The position numbers and the translations under genes were made by a program. A stretch of DNA of 64,000 nucleotides from Rhodoferax_B sp049316285 (lineage in GTDB: Bacteria; Pseudomonadota; Gammaproteobacteria; Burkholderiales; Burkholderiaceae_C), in NCBI RefSeq assembly GCF_049316285.1, contig NZ_JBMOXA010000006.1, forward strand, positions 62,001 to 126,000. The letters run 5' to 3'. The number at the start of each line of letters is the position of its first letter. Within the stretch, counting starts at the first letter, position 1. This document shows, one piece after another, positions 43,535-52,278 of the stretch. The notes under the pieces are model-generated. The model did no database searches and was not told where the DNA came from. It saw only the letters and a program-made list of their open reading frames with translations.

Positions 43535-44650
43535 CTAGCGTTGGCCTATACGCGCACCGATGAACAAGTCCTTGTACTCGCGCGGCTGCGAACGCCAGTA
43601 TTGCGGCGGCGCCTGCACCTGCGCGCCGAGCTCGGCCGCCACCTGCCAGGGCCAGCGCGGGTTGAACAACACGGCACGCGCCACACCCACCATGTCGGCC
43701 TGGCCGTTGGCCACGATGGCCTCGGCGTGCTGGGCTTCGGTGATCAGCCCGACCGCAATGGTGGGCATGCCGCAGTCTTGTTTGATGCGCTCGGCAAACG
43801 CCACCTGGTAGCCCGGCGACAACGGAATTTTTTGCTGCGACGACACACCGCCGCTGGACACGTGGATGAAGTCGCAGCCACGCGCCTTGAGCGCCTGGCC
43901 GAAGACCACACTTTGTTCCACGTCCCAGCCGCCATCCACCCAATCGCTGGCCGAAAGGCGCAGGCCCACAGCCATGGTTGCTGGCACGGCCGCGCGCACC
44001 GCGTCAAACACTTCCAGCGGGAAACGCATGCGGTTCTCCAAACTGCCGCCGTAGGCATCGGTGCGCTGGTTGGAGATCGGCGACAAGAACTGGTGCAGCA
44101 GATAACCATGCGCGCCGTGCAGCTCAATGGCGTCTATGCCCAGCGCGTGTGCGCGGCGCGCGGCCTGCACAAACGCGGCTTTGACACGAGCCAGACCAGC
44201 TTCATCCAACGCCAGCGGCGGTACTTCGCTGGCATTGTGTGGCACGGCCGACGGCGCCACCGTGTCCCAGCCGCGTGGCTGGCCCGGCGGCACCTGCTGG
44301 CCGCCGGCCCACGGCACTTCGCTAGACGCCTTGCGGCCGGCGTGGGCCAACTGCACGGCGATGGGAATCGGCGCGAAGCGGCGAATGCCCGCCAACACCT
44401 TGGCCAAGGCCTCCTGGTTGGCGTCGCTGTAAAGCCCCAAGTCATCGGCCGTGATGCGGCCAATGGCTTCCACCGCCGTGGCCTCGATGATCAGCAAGCC
44501 GGCGCCCGAAGCCGCCAGTTGGCCCAGGTGCATCATGTGCCAGTCGGTGGCATTGCCATCGTCCGCGCTGTATTGGCACATCGGGGCGATGACGATGCGG
44601 TTGGCCAGGGTCAGCGGGCCGATGGACGTGGGGGAGAACAATGCACTCAT
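43535..44650 (-). CDS. Old yellow enzyme family NADH:flavin oxidoreductase (YqjM-type)
   Basis: A 371-residue FMN-dependent TIM-barrel ene-reductase. Features of the thermophilic-like/YqjM class: APMCQYSA with redox-tuning Cys25, QLAHAGRKAS near 100-109, the substrate-binding histidine pair in ELHGAHGYLLHQF, and a C-terminal arginine-rich end (phosphate binding). It reduces activated C=C bonds such as those of enones. It stands alone, convergent with nothing, 152 bases from the divergent VanZ gene. Confidence 0.93.
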   Translation of the reverse strand: MSALFSPTSIGPLTLANRIVIAPMCQYSADDGNATDWHMMHLGQLAASGAGLLIIEATAVEAIGRITADDLGLYSDANQEALAKVLAGIRRFAPIPIAVQLAHAGRKASSEVPWAGGQQVPPGQPRGWDTVAPSAVPHNASEVPPLALDEAGLARVKAAFVQAARRAHALGIDAIELHGAHGYLLHQFLSPISNQRTDAYGGSLENRMRFPLEVFDAVRAAVPATMAVGLRLSASDWVDGGWDVEQSVVFGQALKARGCDFIHVSSGGVSSQQKIPLSPGYQVAFAERIKQDCGMPTIAVGLITEAQHAEAIVANGQADMVGVARAVLFNPRWPWQVAAELGAQVQAPPQYWRSQPREYKDLFIGARIGQR

Positions 44651-44802
44651 AGGATTGGATCACTCTGCAAGAAGGAAGCGCAGGTTATAGCAGCGCCGCA
44701 TAAAGTCTGCCCGGCGCGGGCCGTATTCCAATACGCTTGCAGTAGCATGCGAGCGACGCGGCAAAACCTACGCAAATCCTCCGCCCTCACAACAAAAACA
44801 CC

Positions 44803-47103
44803 ATGGCAAATGCACTTCTGGCGCTGACCGGTTTTCTGATCATGTACGGGTCGCTCTACCCGTTCAACTTCACGGCAGCGCCGCCCGATGTGTGGCAGCA
44901 GGCACTGACCGACCTGAAGCTGTTCACCGGGCGGGGCGACGTGCTGGGCAACGTAGGCTTGTTTGTGCCCTGGGGCATTGCCGGCATCGCCGTGTGGGCA
45001 CCGCGCAGCAGCCACCAAAAGGCATTGGTCAAAACCCTGGTGTGGGGTTTTGTGGTGGCGGTGGTGGCACAGATTGGCCAGGCCTGGGTACCGTCGCGCG
45101 ACCCGGCGGTGGGCGACGTACTGTGGAACATGGTGGGTTGTGTGACCGGCGTGGCCATCAGCGTGCCGGTGCTGCGGCGTCTCTCGGCCGGCCAATTGTC
45201 GACCGAGCGCATGGTGGCCGCCGCACTGCTGGCAGCCTGGGTGGTTGGTGAATGGCTGCCCCTGGTGCCCAGCCTGGACTTGCAACTGCTGAAAGACAAG
45301 CTCAAGGAACTCATCAGCCCCAGCGATTTCAGCCTGCGTGAACTAGTGCTGCGTGCCGCGCTGGCCTTGCTGGTGGGCCAACTGCTGACGGAACTGCAGT
45401 TCTTCAAAAGCCGTGCGCAAGGCATTCTGGGCCTGGCGCTGCTCTGCGGGGCGGTGATGGCGGGCAAGTTCTTCATCCAGGGCAGCCATGTGGAATTTGC
45501 CAGCATGCTGGGTCTGGCCGTGGGTGTGGTGGGCTGGGCGGTGTTGTCCGGCATGCCAGAGCGGCAGCGGCGGCAAGCCGTGTCGATCGCGCTGTTTCTG
45601 GCGTATTCGATTGCCTCGCTCGCCCCGTTCACGCTGGCCCAGGTGCCCGGCGACATGCGCTGGATTCCGTTCGCGGCCATGCTGGAGGGCTCCATGCTCG
45701 CCAACGTGGGCGCGCTGGTCGCCAACCTGGTGTTGTTTGGCGGCATGCTGCACATGGCGCAACTCGGCGGCTCCAAGCCTATGACCATCAGCGTGCTGCT
45801 GGCGGTGTGGGTGCTGGTGATGGAGTCGGCGCAGATCTTCATCTCGACACGCACGGCCGATATCACCGAGGTGCTGCTGGTGCTGGCCTTGGGCCAGGTG
45901 TTGGCCCTGGTGCCCATCAAGCGCAAGGAAACCGCTGCGGCAGTTCGGCACAGCGGGCACCGTGCACACGGCGGGCCGCGCGAAGCCACGGCTCAGCGCG
46001 ACGCGCGCACCGCCACGACGGCTTCGGCACCGGCCAGCGCCTCGGCACCCCTGAGCGCCCCCTCCGCCACCTCCTCGTGGCGCAAAAGCCTCATCGCCAC
46101 CGCCGTGCTGGTGGCGCTCATCGTGCTGGCCATGTCGGCGGTGTTGCGCCTGCCGGGCATTCCTTACAACGTGGTGGACATGTTCCGCGCCGATGCCAGC
46201 CCGCTGGCCATAGCCTGTTTTGCACTGGCCGTGGTGTCGATTGGTGCGGGTCCGGTATGGCTGGCCCGCTGGTTGCGCCGCGCACGCCACCCGGCGCTGC
46301 TGTTCCCGTTTGCCGCCTTGGCGGTGTGCCTGGTCACGCTGACGTTTTTGTGGTCGGGTGTCACCACCGAAAGCATTGAAGACATTGCCGGCTCGGCCAA
46401 CATCAACTGGTTTGTCATCAACAAAGACATCTGGGGCGAGACCATGCGCAAAGTGTTCATCACCCTGGACGCGCCCGGCAGCATCAGCTTCCTGGAGTAC
46501 TGCGTGCGCTTCTCGGCGCTGTACGCACCGCTGCCGATCTTCCTGGCGCTGATGATGGTGCTGCGCCCGCCGCGCCACAAAAAGGGCCTGCCCGTGGGCC
46601 GTCAGCTGGCGATTGTGCTGGCGGCCGGCCTGACGCTGTGGCTGTGCAAGGGCATTGCGTTTGACTGGAGTTCCACCGACAACCTGAACGAACTGATTGA
46701 ACCCGACGGCGAAATGGGCTGGGGCGGTGGTGGTTATCTGTACCTGCTGGTGGCCTTGATGTGTGGCAACGCCGTGGCCTTGGGCTCCATGGGTGAGCTG
46801 CGCTGGGGTCAACGCATGGCAGCAGTGTTCACGCTGGTGCTGTCGGTGCCGCTGAGCTGGTGGCTGTTGACCCACGGCTTGAATGACCAGATTGAAAAAT
46901 ACGGCGCCGTGTTCTCCGGCCCGCAATTCCTGCTCGGGCCCGACCGCACCCACCCGTTGAGCACACCCGAGTTGCTGATGCGCTGGGTCGGCTTGTTTCT
47001 GGCCGGCATTGGCGCCATGGCCGCGGGCGTGTGGATCGGCCTGCAAAGCCCTAGGCCTAAGCTGCGGCAACGTATGCCAAGCGCCCCGGTCACACGCGCC
47101 TAG
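44803..47103 (+). CDS. Large VanZ-family membrane protein
   Basis: A 766-residue polytopic membrane protein. The N terminus carries a VanZ-like domain (MYGSLYPFNFT... GDVLGNVGLFVPWG). A second VanZ-like part (residues about 255-370) ends in TEVLLVLALGQVLALVP. A soluble Ala/Thr/Ser-rich linker (about 375-425) leads to a further C-terminal membrane module (about 430-750) with five or more helices that I do not recognise. The VanZ family name comes from teicoplanin resistance, but the biochemical role is unknown. The last 14 bases overlap a convergent gene that encodes another VanZ protein. Confidence 0.85.
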   Translation: MANALLALTGFLIMYGSLYPFNFTAAPPDVWQQALTDLKLFTGRGDVLGNVGLFVPWGIAGIAVWAPRSSHQKALVKTLVWGFVVAVVAQIGQAWVPSRDPAVGDVLWNMVGCVTGVAISVPVLRRLSAGQLSTERMVAAALLAAWVVGEWLPLVPSLDLQLLKDKLKELISPSDFSLRELVLRAALALLVGQLLTELQFFKSRAQGILGLALLCGAVMAGKFFIQGSHVEFASMLGLAVGVVGWAVLSGMPERQRRQAVSIALFLAYSIASLAPFTLAQVPGDMRWIPFAAMLEGSMLANVGALVANLVLFGGMLHMAQLGGSKPMTISVLLAVWVLVMESAQIFISTRTADITEVLLVLALGQVLALVPIKRKETAAAVRHSGHRAHGGPREATAQRDARTATTASAPASASAPLSAPSATSSWRKSLIATAVLVALIVLAMSAVLRLPGIPYNVVDMFRADASPLAIACFALAVVSIGAGPVWLARWLRRARHPALLFPFAALAVCLVTLTFLWSGVTTESIEDIAGSANINWFVINKDIWGETMRKVFITLDAPGSISFLEYCVRFSALYAPLPIFLALMMVLRPPRHKKGLPVGRQLAIVLAAGLTLWLCKGIAFDWSSTDNLNELIEPDGEMGWGGGGYLYLLVALMCGNAVALGSMGELRWGQRMAAVFTLVLSVPLSWWLLTHGLNDQIEKYGAVFSGPQFLLGPDRTHPLSTPELLMRWVGLFLAGIGAMAAGVWIGLQSPRPKLRQRMPSAPVTRA

Positions 47104-48283
47104 TTTTGCCCAACGCAGCCACCAGCCAGGCCATGCCCAAGGCCAACAGCACCGAGGTGATCTCGGCCGTGCGCGCAGGCTGGTAGCGCTGGCTCCATTC
47201 AGCGCCAAATGCAAGCAGCGCCACGGCCACAGCGGCCACGGGCAGCCCCAAACCCCGGCGCACAGCCCCCCAGATCAAGCTGCCAAAGCACAACGACTCG
47301 AGCGCCACCGTGGTGATCACCGATTCGATGTTGCTCGACAAGGACGACGCAAACGGCAGCCACAGCATGGCCTTGGGCGGGCCTGGCCACTGAAACGGCC
47401 ACAAGGCATGGACGCCATAAGTGATCAGCGCCACACCAAACAGCAGCCAGGTCCTGAGCCCGTCATGTGCTTGCGCCATCAGCCACCACAGCCCAACACC
47501 GGCCAGAATGCCGAGCACCACGGCCAGCCCCGGGTTCTGATGCCAGACCACAAACTTGCCCAGCAGCATCAACAGACCAGCCGCCACACCCGCACGGCCC
47601 ACAGCCGCGCGGCTCGCCCCCACGGAATGCAGCCACTCGGCCAACGCCGCCAAGCCCATCACCGTCATGCCCAGATGCAACCACAGGCGGCGCGGCTCCC
47701 ACCAGGGCTGGTGCAGCAGGCCCAGCAGCTTGTGCAGCCATGCACCGGGGTTGAGCGACGGCACTAGCGGAAACAGCTCGGCCACCAGCCACAACACCAG
47801 CAGCGCCATGACAAAGTAGTTGCCCTGGCGCAAGCCGGGGCGGCGCTCTGCGGCCCGTGTGTACATCTGCGCCATCACGGCGCCGAAACCCCAGCCGAGC
47901 ACATGCCCCAGCATATTGAACAACACGTCCGACAGCGCCGGCGTGCGTGGCAAAAACTTCTGCAGCCACTGCAAGCCGGCCGCAACCACCAGGGCGATAC
48001 AAAACCACACGACGAACCGCGCCGCGCTGCGCACACCACGTGCGGCCAGCAAACACCCAAGCGGGAAAAACAACGCCACGTTTTCCAGCACGTCACTGAG
48101 GTCGGACGTGCCGTTGAACAGAAACGCCTGCGGATGTGCAAAGTTCCATTCGAGCGGAAACAACGAGCCGTAGACGATGAGCAGCAGCACCAGCCCGACG
48201 GCGATGCGGTAGTGGCTCACGCTCGTGGTGTTCGGCGTCGTGTCAGCCGTGGCAGCAGACATGGCGGCGGGACGTGCAGTCAT
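47090..48283 (-). CDS. VanZ-family membrane protein
   Basis: A 397-residue polytopic membrane protein with two VanZ-like halves: LIVYGSLFPLEWNF... DVLENVALFFPLGC in the N-terminal half and a second related stretch (VALITYGVHALWPFQW... LPFASSL) in the C-terminal half. About ten hydrophobic segments. It resembles the first two-thirds of the convergent VanZ gene, so the pair probably arose by inverted duplication. The start at 48283 overlaps the stop of the LysR gene as ATGA and follows AGGAA. Confidence 0.87.
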   Translation of the reverse strand: MTARPAAMSAATADTTPNTTSVSHYRIAVGLVLLLIVYGSLFPLEWNFAHPQAFLFNGTSDLSDVLENVALFFPLGCLLAARGVRSAARFVVWFCIALVVAAGLQWLQKFLPRTPALSDVLFNMLGHVLGWGFGAVMAQMYTRAAERRPGLRQGNYFVMALLVLWLVAELFPLVPSLNPGAWLHKLLGLLHQPWWEPRRLWLHLGMTVMGLAALAEWLHSVGASRAAVGRAGVAAGLLMLLGKFVVWHQNPGLAVVLGILAGVGLWWLMAQAHDGLRTWLLFGVALITYGVHALWPFQWPGPPKAMLWLPFASSLSSNIESVITTVALESLCFGSLIWGAVRRGLGLPVAAVAVALLAFGAEWSQRYQPARTAEITSVLLALGMAWLVAALGKTRRV

Positions 48284-49188
48284 TTCCTGTCCTTGATGTT
48301 GTGTGGCCCGAGCAGCAAATCGCGCTGCCCTTCGGCACAGCCCTTGATAAACGCCCACGCCGCCTGCATACGCGCCAGGTGTTTGATCTCCACCGGCATC
48401 GACATCCAGAAGGTGCGCGTCATCAGCCGTTCGGGCAACACCGGGCGCAGGCTGGCATCCTGGTGCCCAATGAAGCGCGGCAACACCCCAATGCCGGCAC
48501 CGGCCGCAATCGCCTGGTGCTGCGCCAATATGCTGGTGCTGCGCAGGCCCACGCGCTCGGGGCGGCACAACTCGTCCAGGTAATGCAGCTCCTGGCTGAA
48601 CAACAGGTCGTCCACGTAGCCAACAAACATGTGCTGGTCCAGATCTTCGCGGCTTTGGATAGGCGGGTGTGCGTCTAGGTATTTGGCCGAGCCATACAAG
48701 CCCAGCACGTAGTCGGTGAGCTTCAGCACCACGAACGGGCCGCGTTTCGGCCGCTCCAGCGTGATCACGATGTCGGCCTCGCGGCGCGAGAGGTTGACCA
48801 CACGTGGCACGGCCAGCAAATCCACCACCAGGCGCGGGTGCTGCGCCACCAGTTGGCCGAGTTGCGGCGCCAGCATATTGGTGCCATAACCTTCGGTGCA
48901 GCCTACACGCACCACACCGGCCAGGTCGCCCGCCGGGTCCAGCACTTCGCGCTGCACGGCGATGGAAGCCGTCTCCATGTTCTCGGCGTGCCGCAGCAGT
49001 TTGCGGCCGACCTCGGTCAGCGTGTAACCAGCGGGCATGCGGTCAAACAAAGGGGCGCCGATGGCGGCTTCCAGCGCCTGGATGCGGCGCGACACGGTCG
49101 TGTGGTCCACCTCCAGACGGCGCGCCGCCACCACCAGGCGGCCGGTGCGTGAAAGCTCCAGAAAGAAGCGCAAGTCGTCCCAGTTCAC
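48280..49188 (-). CDS. LysR-family regulator, divergent from mmsA
   Basis: A 302-residue LysR regulator with a wHTH of the type M-N-W-D-D-L-R-F-F-L-E-L (residues 1-60) and an effector domain (about 88-290). It diverges from the valine-degradation operon across 173 bases that contain the perfect palindrome TGCAAATTTGCA and is likely to control mmsA. It is also translationally coupled to the downstream VanZ gene, an unusual pairing. Confidence 0.93.
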   Translation of the reverse strand: MNWDDLRFFLELSRTGRLVVAARRLEVDHTTVSRRIQALEAAIGAPLFDRMPAGYTLTEVGRKLLRHAENMETASIAVQREVLDPAGDLAGVVRVGCTEGYGTNMLAPQLGQLVAQHPRLVVDLLAVPRVVNLSRREADIVITLERPKRGPFVVLKLTDYVLGLYGSAKYLDAHPPIQSREDLDQHMFVGYVDDLLFSQELHYLDELCRPERVGLRSTSILAQHQAIAAGAGIGVLPRFIGHQDASLRPVLPERLMTRTFWMSMPVEIKHLARMQAAWAFIKGCAEGQRDLLLGPHNIKDRK

Positions 49189-49235
49189 GGTTGCCTCCCA
49201 GTCATTTTTGCAGCGTGATTGCGCCCGTATCGCTG

Positions 49236-49247
49236 TGCAAATTTGCA
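49236..49247. promoter_or_regulatory. Candidate operator upstream of mmsA
   Basis: TGCAAATTTGCA is a perfect 12-base palindrome midway between the divergent LysR and mmsA genes. Related half-sites TTTGCA(A/G) recur at about 49206-49211 and 49288-49294. Probable binding site of the adjacent regulator. Confidence 0.5.
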
Positions 49248-49361
49248 GATATCAATCGTAATTTTGAAGCTTGTAAGGGCGTGTTTGCAATGTTAGCATC
49301 GTCCGAGAAGGTGCTTTAGACACCGCAAACTTGCCCAAATGGACCGATCACGGAGACAAAC

Positions 49362-50879
49362 ATGACCACCCCAACCACCATCAAAATCCCCACCGTCAAA
49401 CTGCTGATCAACGGCGAGTTTGTGGAGTCCAAGACCACGGTGTGGCGCGACGTCGTCAACCCCGCCACACAAGAGGTGCTGGCCCGTGTGCCGTTTGCGA
49501 CAGCGGACGAAGTTAATGCCGCCGTGGCCTCGGCCAAGACCGCGTTCAAGACCTGGCGCAAAACCGCCATCGGTGCCCGCGCACGCATCTTCCTCAAGTA
49601 CCAGCAACTCATCCGCGAAAACATGGGCGCGCTGGCCGCCATCCTCACGGCCGAGCAAGGCAAGACCCTGCCCGATGCCGAAGGTGATGTGTTCCGTGGC
49701 CTGGAGGTGGTAGAGCACGCGGCCAACATCGGCAACCTGCAGTTGGGCGAACTGGCCAACAACGTCGCCGGTGGTGTGGACACCTTCACCCTGCTGCAGC
49801 CGCTGGGCGTTTGCGCGGGCATCACACCGTTCAACTTCCCGGCCATGATCCCGCTGTGGATGTTCCCCATGGCGATTGCCACCGGCAACACCTTTGTGCT
49901 CAAGCCGTCCGAGCAAGACCCCATGGTCACCATGCGGCTGTGTGAACTGGCGCTGGAGGCCGGCATTCCGCCCGGCGTGCTCAACGTCATCCACGGCGGC
50001 GAGGATGTGGTCAACGCCATTTGCGACCACGCCGACATCAAGGCTGTGTCCTTCGTGGGCTCGACCAAGGTCGGCACCCACGTCTACAACCGCGCCACAC
50101 TGGCCGGCAAACGTGCGCAATGCATGATGGGCGCGAAGAACCACGCCATCGTGATGCCCGATGCGAACAAGGAGCAAACCCTCAACGCCATTGCCGGTGC
50201 GGCCTTTGGTGCGGCCGGCCAGCGCTGCATGGCACTGTCGGTGGTGGTGCTGGTGGGCGAAGCCCAGCAATGGGTGCCCGAACTCGTGGCCAAGGCCAAG
50301 ACGCTGAAGATCGGTGCCGGCACCGAAAAAGGGGTGGACGTGGGCCCGCTGGTGTCGTGCGCCGCATATGACCGTGTCAACGGCTTGATCGCCCGAGGCG
50401 AGGCCGATGGCGCCAAGCTGGAGCTCGATGGCCGCAAGCCCACGGTGCCCGGCTTCGAGAAAGGCAACTTCGTAGGCCCAACCATCTTCTCGGGTGTGAA
50501 ACCCGGCATGACGATTTACGACCAGGAAGTCTTCGGCCCGGTGTTATGCCTGGCCGCCGCCGACAACATCGACGACGCGATTGAACTCATCAACAGCAAC
50601 GTCAACGGCAACGGCACCGCCATCTTCACGCAAAGCGGTGCGGCAGCACGCCGCTTCCAGGAAGACATAGACGTGGGCCAGGTGGGCATCAACGTGCCGA
50701 TTCCTGTGCCAGTGCCATTGTTCTCGTTCAGCGGCTCGCGCGGCTCCAAGCTGGGCGACCTGGGCCCGTATGGCAAACAGGTGATCCTGTTCTACACCCA
50801 AACCAAAACCATCACGCAGCGCTGGTTTGACGACAGCACCGTCTCCCATGGCGTCAACACCACCATCAGCCTGAAGTGA
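49362..50879 (+). CDS. mmsA: Methylmalonate-semialdehyde dehydrogenase (CoA-acylating)
   Basis: A 505-residue aldehyde dehydrogenase-superfamily enzyme that converts methylmalonate semialdehyde to propionyl-CoA with NAD+ and CoA in valine catabolism. The catalytic cysteine is Cys289 in GAAGQRCMALSV, characteristic of this family, and the cofactor region reads TPFNFPAMIPLWMFP. Length normal. First gene of a four-gene operon. Confidence 0.96.
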   Translation: MTTPTTIKIPTVKLLINGEFVESKTTVWRDVVNPATQEVLARVPFATADEVNAAVASAKTAFKTWRKTAIGARARIFLKYQQLIRENMGALAAILTAEQGKTLPDAEGDVFRGLEVVEHAANIGNLQLGELANNVAGGVDTFTLLQPLGVCAGITPFNFPAMIPLWMFPMAIATGNTFVLKPSEQDPMVTMRLCELALEAGIPPGVLNVIHGGEDVVNAICDHADIKAVSFVGSTKVGTHVYNRATLAGKRAQCMMGAKNHAIVMPDANKEQTLNAIAGAAFGAAGQRCMALSVVVLVGEAQQWVPELVAKAKTLKIGAGTEKGVDVGPLVSCAAYDRVNGLIARGEADGAKLELDGRKPTVPGFEKGNFVGPTIFSGVKPGMTIYDQEVFGPVLCLAAADNIDDAIELINSNVNGNGTAIFTQSGAAARRFQEDIDVGQVGINVPIPVPVPLFSFSGSRGSKLGDLGPYGKQVILFYTQTKTITQRWFDDSTVSHGVNTTISLK

Positions 50880-50896
50880 ACACTTGAACACCCCCA

Positions 50897-50992
50897 GTCT
50901 TCGCGCACTGCGTGTCGCTTCGCCAACCCCCTTGCAGGGGGCGACACCCACGGCCCGGCAAAGCCGGTTCCATGGTGTCTGCGCGCGAAGAC
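50897..50992. repeat. Structured clover-like repeat, copy B
   Basis: An outer ten-base-pair stem GTCTTCGCGC (50897-50906) / GCGCGAAGAC (50983-50992) encloses GTGTCGC/GCGACAC (50912-50918 and 50941-50947) with CCCCC-TTGCA-GGGGG inside it, and a second hairpin CCGGC-AAA-GCCGG (50955-50967). It fills most of the gap between mmsA and the acyl-CoA dehydrogenase gene. Confidence 0.75.
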
Positions 50993-51020
50993 AGTAAAAC
51001 CGACAACGATTGCCCTATTC

Positions 51021-52181
51021 ATGGACTTTGAAACGTCTGAAGAACAAAGCGCGTTTGCGCAAACCGCGCGCGCCTTTGCCCGAGCTGAGTTTGCGCCCCA
51101 CGCGGCGCAGTGGGATCGCGAGGCCATCTTTCCCAAGGAGGCCATCACCAAGGCCGGTGCCCTGGGCTTTTGCGGCCTGTACGCGCCCGAGCGCATCGGC
51201 GGCCTGGCCCTGCCCCGGCTGGATGCCACACTGGTGTTCGAAGAACTGGCGGCGGTCGACCCCTCGACCACGGCCTTCATCACCATCCACAACATGGCCA
51301 CCTGGATGTTAGGCACCTGGGGCACGGACGCCGTGTGCCAGCGTTGGGGCGAAGCGCTGACCAGCGGCGCACAGCTGGCCTCGTATTGCCTCACAGAGCC
51401 GGGCGCGGGCTCGGATGCCGCCGCGCTGAAAACCCGAGCCGAGCGCCAGGGCGACGGCTACGTGATCAACGGTGGCAAGGCCTTCATTTCGGGCGCGGGC
51501 AGCACCGACGTGCTGGTGCTGATGGCACGCACCGGCGGCCCGGGCGCCGCAGGCATCTCGGCCTTTGCGGTGCCGGCCGATACACCGGGCATCAGCTACG
51601 GCAAGAAGGAACACAAGATGGGCTGGAACAGCCAGCCCACACGCACCATCAGTTTTGACAACGTGCACATCCCCGCCGACCACCTGCTAGGCGCCGAGGG
51701 TGAAGGTTTTCGCATCGCCATGAAGGGGCTGGACGGCGGGCGCATCAACATCGCCACCTGCTCGGTCGGCGCGGCCCAAGGCGCGTTGGATGCCGCACGC
51801 GGCTACCTGCACGAGCGCCAGCAGTTTGGCAAACCCCTGGCAAGCTTTCAGGCACTGCAATTCAAGCTGGCCGACATGGCCACCGAACTGGTGGCCGCCC
51901 GCCAGATGGTGCGCCTGGCCGCGAGCAAACTCGACGCCGCGCACGTCGACGCCAGCACCTATTGCGCCATGGCCAAACGTTTTGCCACGGACGCCGGCTT
52001 CAACGTCTGCAACGAAGCGCTGCAGTTGCATGGCGGCTATGGCTACCTCAACGAATTTCCGCTGGAGCGCCTGCTGCGCGACGCGCGTGTGCACCAGATC
52101 CTCGAAGGCACAAACGAGATCATGCGGGTGATCGTGGCGCGGCGGCTGCTGGATGTGAACACACACGACATCCCACGGTGA
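51021..52181 (+). CDS. Acyl-CoA dehydrogenase (isobutyryl-CoA dehydrogenase-like)
   Basis: A 386-residue FAD-dependent acyl-CoA dehydrogenase. The FAD-binding YCLTEPGAGSD and the C-terminal catalytic Glu362 in QILEGTNEIMRVI are present. Context (mmsA, HIBYL-CoA hydrolase, mmsB) indicates oxidation of isobutyryl-CoA to methacrylyl-CoA. No methacrylyl-CoA hydratase gene is seen between it and the next gene. Confidence 0.93.
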   Translation: MDFETSEEQSAFAQTARAFARAEFAPHAAQWDREAIFPKEAITKAGALGFCGLYAPERIGGLALPRLDATLVFEELAAVDPSTTAFITIHNMATWMLGTWGTDAVCQRWGEALTSGAQLASYCLTEPGAGSDAAALKTRAERQGDGYVINGGKAFISGAGSTDVLVLMARTGGPGAAGISAFAVPADTPGISYGKKEHKMGWNSQPTRTISFDNVHIPADHLLGAEGEGFRIAMKGLDGGRINIATCSVGAAQGALDAARGYLHERQQFGKPLASFQALQFKLADMATELVAARQMVRLAASKLDAAHVDASTYCAMAKRFATDAGFNVCNEALQLHGGYGYLNEFPLERLLRDARVHQILEGTNEIMRVIVARRLLDVNTHDIPR

Positions 52182-52211
52182 AACCGGACGCGCTGCACGC
52201 TTATCATCAAA

Positions 52212-52250
52212 TCAAGCTGCAGCGCTGATTCACTGTGCATCAGCAGCTCG
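52212..52250. repeat. Short AGCTGC-type inverted repeat
   Basis: AGCTGC (52215-52220) pairs with GCAGCT (52243-52248), with CTGAT/ATCAG inside. It is similar in plan to the elements near 43478 and 57122 and lies in the short gap before the hydrolase gene. Confidence 0.4.
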
Positions 52251-52278
52251 AAACCTCCATAGCCATCTACATTTCTCT

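Noticed and set aside
43317..43538. A 73-residue open frame between smc and the OYE gene
   Set aside because: It crosses the palindromic repeat, has no Shine-Dalgarno and looks non-coding.
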